The notes under the pieces: generated by a model
What the model was told of the DNA's origin: nothing
Database searches by the model: none
The model's input: the letters and a program-made list of their open reading frames with translations, nothing else
NCBI GenBank assembly: GCA_947074265.1
Contig: CAMTPD010000048.1
Span: 1 to 7,833, forward strand
DNA from: an uncultured Porphyromonadaceae bacterium
GTDB taxonomy: Bacteria > Bacteroidota > Bacteroidia > Bacteroidales > CAMTPD01
Direction: 5' to 3'
Length of the DNA: 7,833 nt
Shown here: in pieces, positions 5,832 to 7,833 of the stretch
Layout of the letters: every line of letters starts with the position of its first letter
How positions within the stretch are numbered: position 1 is the first letter of the stretch
Position numbers and translations under genes: made by a program

Positions 5832-7833
5832 TTATTTGATCACAAACCAAGTGGTTCCGCCCGGTTTTACTTCTACCGGAAGAAGCATCTCTTGTTTGTC
5901 GTTGAGTGTATAGCTTACTGTTTTTGCATCGGCTCCCGTTACTTGTGCTTTGTTTTTAAGGCCGGCATAATACAAAGGCAAGCGCAACTCTTTCTTGATG
6001 GTGCGATTGGTTGGATTGAAAACCACAACCATTCCTTTGTCGTTGATAAACGGATTCACGTGCATGATGCAGTCTAAGTCTCTACCGGTAGGACGGCTTA
6101 CGTGAATAATCTCCGAATTCAGAATCTCACGGTATTGTTTGTACCAATTGATCCATTTCGAAACCATTTGTTTCGTTTGTGGTGTATCGTACAAGCGCTT
6201 GCCGCGAATGGTAAGTTGCGCACCACTGCTAAGGAATTGTACCAATTGTGATTCGTAACGGTCGAGGTTTTCACACAACGGCTCGAGTCCTACACGCGGA
6301 TCGTTGGTATAAAAGCCTACCAATTGCAGTGTCATCCATCCCATTGTAGGAAGTTTATGCCAAGTACCGTCGTAAATATACTGGCGAGCCAACAGTTGTT
6401 GTTGCTGTGGTGTAAGGTTGGCACTTGCTTCGCGGTAACCCATACCGGTAGCACTTTGCCCGTTTAGGAAATACCAATCGGGAATTGGCACGTACATGTC
6501 ACGCTTTTGCAGTTCGTGGATTACCTCTACTTGCGCTTTCCATTGTTCCCATTGCGAGTCGTTCATCCCTCGGTGGTGCTTATGGTTGGTTGCGGCACAC
6601 GGATCTCCGTGGTAAGGCCCGTCCATGTTGTAGGTTTTGAAGCCTGTTTTGTCAAAAAACTCCCACATCTTTCCGTAATAAGTATCTTTCCAATCGCTGG
6701 CCACACAAACGCTCTGCCCAAACAAGCTTCCCGGTTTGCCGGTTTCGGGACTGATGCAGTCTACCTCTGCTCCTCTGCCTCGCGATGCAATCTGCAATTC
6801 ATATCCACCCATTGCGATACCACGATCTTTGGCATAGTCGGCAATCATTTTCCAATGTTGTACATACTTTTCGTCCAGATTGTCGTGACTGATACCCGGC
6901 CATGCCATGATGTCAAGACGCTCGAGTCCGAGCTCTGCCATTTGATCTATAAAGGTTTTCAGTTCTTTCTCGTCGTGCGAAGTAATACCTCCCGAGATAA
7001 GCGACTCGGTTACTTGCGGTGCCAATTTCTTATACATGCGACGATGGCCCAGACTTTTGCGCTCGCGATCGTCGGAGTCTTGCAGCAACTCGAAGGTAAG
7101 GAACGACTTAAACGGATTCATCTTGTCTACATATACATCGGGACCTACAGGCAAGGTACTTACCAATAAGTTGTGGTGAGGAAAGTCAAGGAAATTGTCT
7201 TCTGCTTGGTTGTGTGATGCCCAGGTATTGTATTCGGAATCAATAAGCCAACGGGTAGTTGATTCGCCACAATGATAGATCTTCGGCTCACCGACAAAGT
7301 GCATGAGTGCGCTTCCGTTTTTACTTCCGTTTACAAGCGCAAAAGAGAAGTCGCTCTCTACATGAATACGTGATACTTGGTCTTGATTGATTGCCAGTTG
7401 TTCGGTTTCGATGTCGTTAAGCACAACGCGTTTGTCTCCGTTGTTTACAACTTCTACCCACTTTACAACTACCGGAAGTCCTTGATAGATTTCATAGTTT
7501 ACTTGCACTTCCAAGTCTTTTACAGCGTCCATCGCAAAGGTTGGTTTGTATTTCATTACCACACGCAATCCTTTTGCAGGCCATTCTGCTTCTACGGCAT
7601 TAAACTTCTGTTTCCACGGATAGCGCATAAGCGGACTACCGGTTTCGACGTCAGTCAATGTAAAGGCCGATGTGTTTGCGTCTAAGTCTTTGTACCAGTC
7701 TTCGAGCAGATACGAACATTCGGGTTGTCCTTCCAGGCCTCCTACATTGTACCAAACACTATCGATCATCACGCGAGCCTCCGGTTTGATGGCTCGAATG
7801 TATTCTGCTCCATTCGTTAGGTTTTGATATCCT
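5832..7833 (-). CDS. GH36-like (clan GH-D-like) putative glycosidase, 5' partial
   Basis: The frame is open from the right edge to a TAA at 5834-5832 and gives 666 residues. The GTG at 7772 is internal, because coding sequence continues upstream (...EARV-MIDSVWYN). Residues about 25-250 look like the N-terminal beta-sandwich of GH36 enzymes (a 'GLPVVVKWVEVVN' strand with later ETEQL). A linker with RRMYKKLAPQVTESL leads into a TIM barrel (about 275-545) with IDQMAELG, GGYELQIASRGRG, YNMDGPYHGD and PDWYFLNG, then a C-terminal beta-domain (about 575-666, ending TTWFVIK). Asp404 in NMDG (6621-6623) sits where the GH-D nucleophile is expected; Asp410 (6603-6605) and Asp452 in PDWYF (6477-6479) are other candidate active-site acids. 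From memory, related proteins with these blocks occur in Bacteroidota, Planctomycetes and Verrucomicrobia, mostly as hypothetical or 'alpha-galactosidase' entries. Activity and substrate are unproven; an alpha-galactoside-type bond is the best guess. Whether it has a signal peptide is out of view. Confidence 0.7.
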   Translation of the reverse strand, partial: GYQNLTNGAEYIRAIKPEARVMIDSVWYNVGGLEGQPECSYLLEDWYKDLDANTSAFTLTDVETGSPLMRYPWKQKFNAVEAEWPAKGLRVVMKYKPTFAMDAVKDLEVQVNYEIYQGLPVVVKWVEVVNNGDKRVVLNDIETEQLAINQDQVSRIHVESDFSFALVNGSKNGSALMHFVGEPKIYHCGESTTRWLIDSEYNTWASHNQAEDNFLDFPHHNLLVSTLPVGPDVYVDKMNPFKSFLTFELLQDSDDRERKSLGHRRMYKKLAPQVTESLISGGITSHDEKELKTFIDQMAELGLERLDIMAWPGISHDNLDEKYVQHWKMIADYAKDRGIAMGGYELQIASRGRGAEVDCISPETGKPGSLFGQSVCVASDWKDTYYGKMWEFFDKTGFKTYNMDGPYHGDPCAATNHKHHRGMNDSQWEQWKAQVEVIHELQKRDMYVPIPDWYFLNGQSATGMGYREASANLTPQQQQLLARQYIYDGTWHKLPTMGWMTLQLVGFYTNDPRVGLEPLCENLDRYESQLVQFLSSGAQLTIRGKRLYDTPQTKQMVSKWINWYKQYREILNSEIIHVSRPTGRDLDCIMHVNPFINDKGMVVVFNPTNRTIKKELRLPLYYAGLKNKAQVTGADAKTVSYTLNDKQEMLLPVEVKPGGTTWFVIK

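Noticed and set aside
6386..6415. Run of glutamine codons (QQQQ) as a possible simple repeat
   Set aside because: Only four Gln codons in a helix of the barrel; too short to be a meaningful repeat.
6507..7169. Open reading frame of 220 codons on the + strand
   Set aside because: It is antisense to the well-supported GH36-like gene, has no recognisable domain or signal, and its Cys/Phe/Val-rich composition is typical of a shadow frame.
7770..7772. GTG as start codon of the GH36-like gene
   Set aside because: The frame stays open for 20 more codons to the window edge with family-like sequence (TNGAEYIRAIKPEAR), and a start here would cut into the beta-sandwich domain.

Overview
The window looks like a chromosomal or contig segment from a Bacteroidales bacterium (Bacteroides, Parabacteroides or Prevotella type). 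The grounds are the protein families (DUF4221-type and 6-bladed beta-propeller lipoproteins, a Xyl3A-type GH3, a GH43 with discoidin and FN3 modules), tight gene packing, and A/T-rich leaders without Shine-Dalgarno sequences. The genus cannot be fixed from the sequence alone.

Layout: two gene blocks face each other tail to tail. The left block (1-1789, + strand) is very A/T-rich; hand-counted lines give about 25-33% GC. It holds the 3' end of a DUF4221/propeller-like lipoprotein gene, a small lipoprotein with a thioredoxin-like CSGC motif, and a second propeller-type lipoprotein. All three overlap head to tail (13 nt and 4 nt) and probably form one translationally coupled operon for periplasm-facing or surface lipoproteins of unknown function.

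The right block (7833-1810, - strand; sampled lines about 42-55% GC) reads, in transcription order: a distant GH36/clan GH-D-like glycosidase that runs off the right edge, a secreted GH3 of the beta-xylosidase/arabinofuranosidase type, and a secreted GH43-like enzyme with discoidin and FN3 modules. Gaps are 30 and 44 nt, so the three are likely co-transcribed and act on one branched plant-type or host-type glycan as part of a polysaccharide utilisation locus. No SusC/SusD pair, sulfatase or regulator is visible here, so the substrate stays open.

The junction is the most distinctive spot. A strong intrinsic terminator for the glycosidase operon (hairpin 1731-1772, U-tract 1730-1725 on the - strand) lies inside the last codons of the convergent propeller gene, so the terminator DNA also encodes that protein's C-terminal tail. 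The other points of note are the little-studied GH36-like enzyme, a small stem-loop touching the GH43 start codon, and a 9-nt match to the end of an Illumina adapter at the left edge. No RNA genes, insertion sequences, CRISPR arrays or tRNAs were seen.
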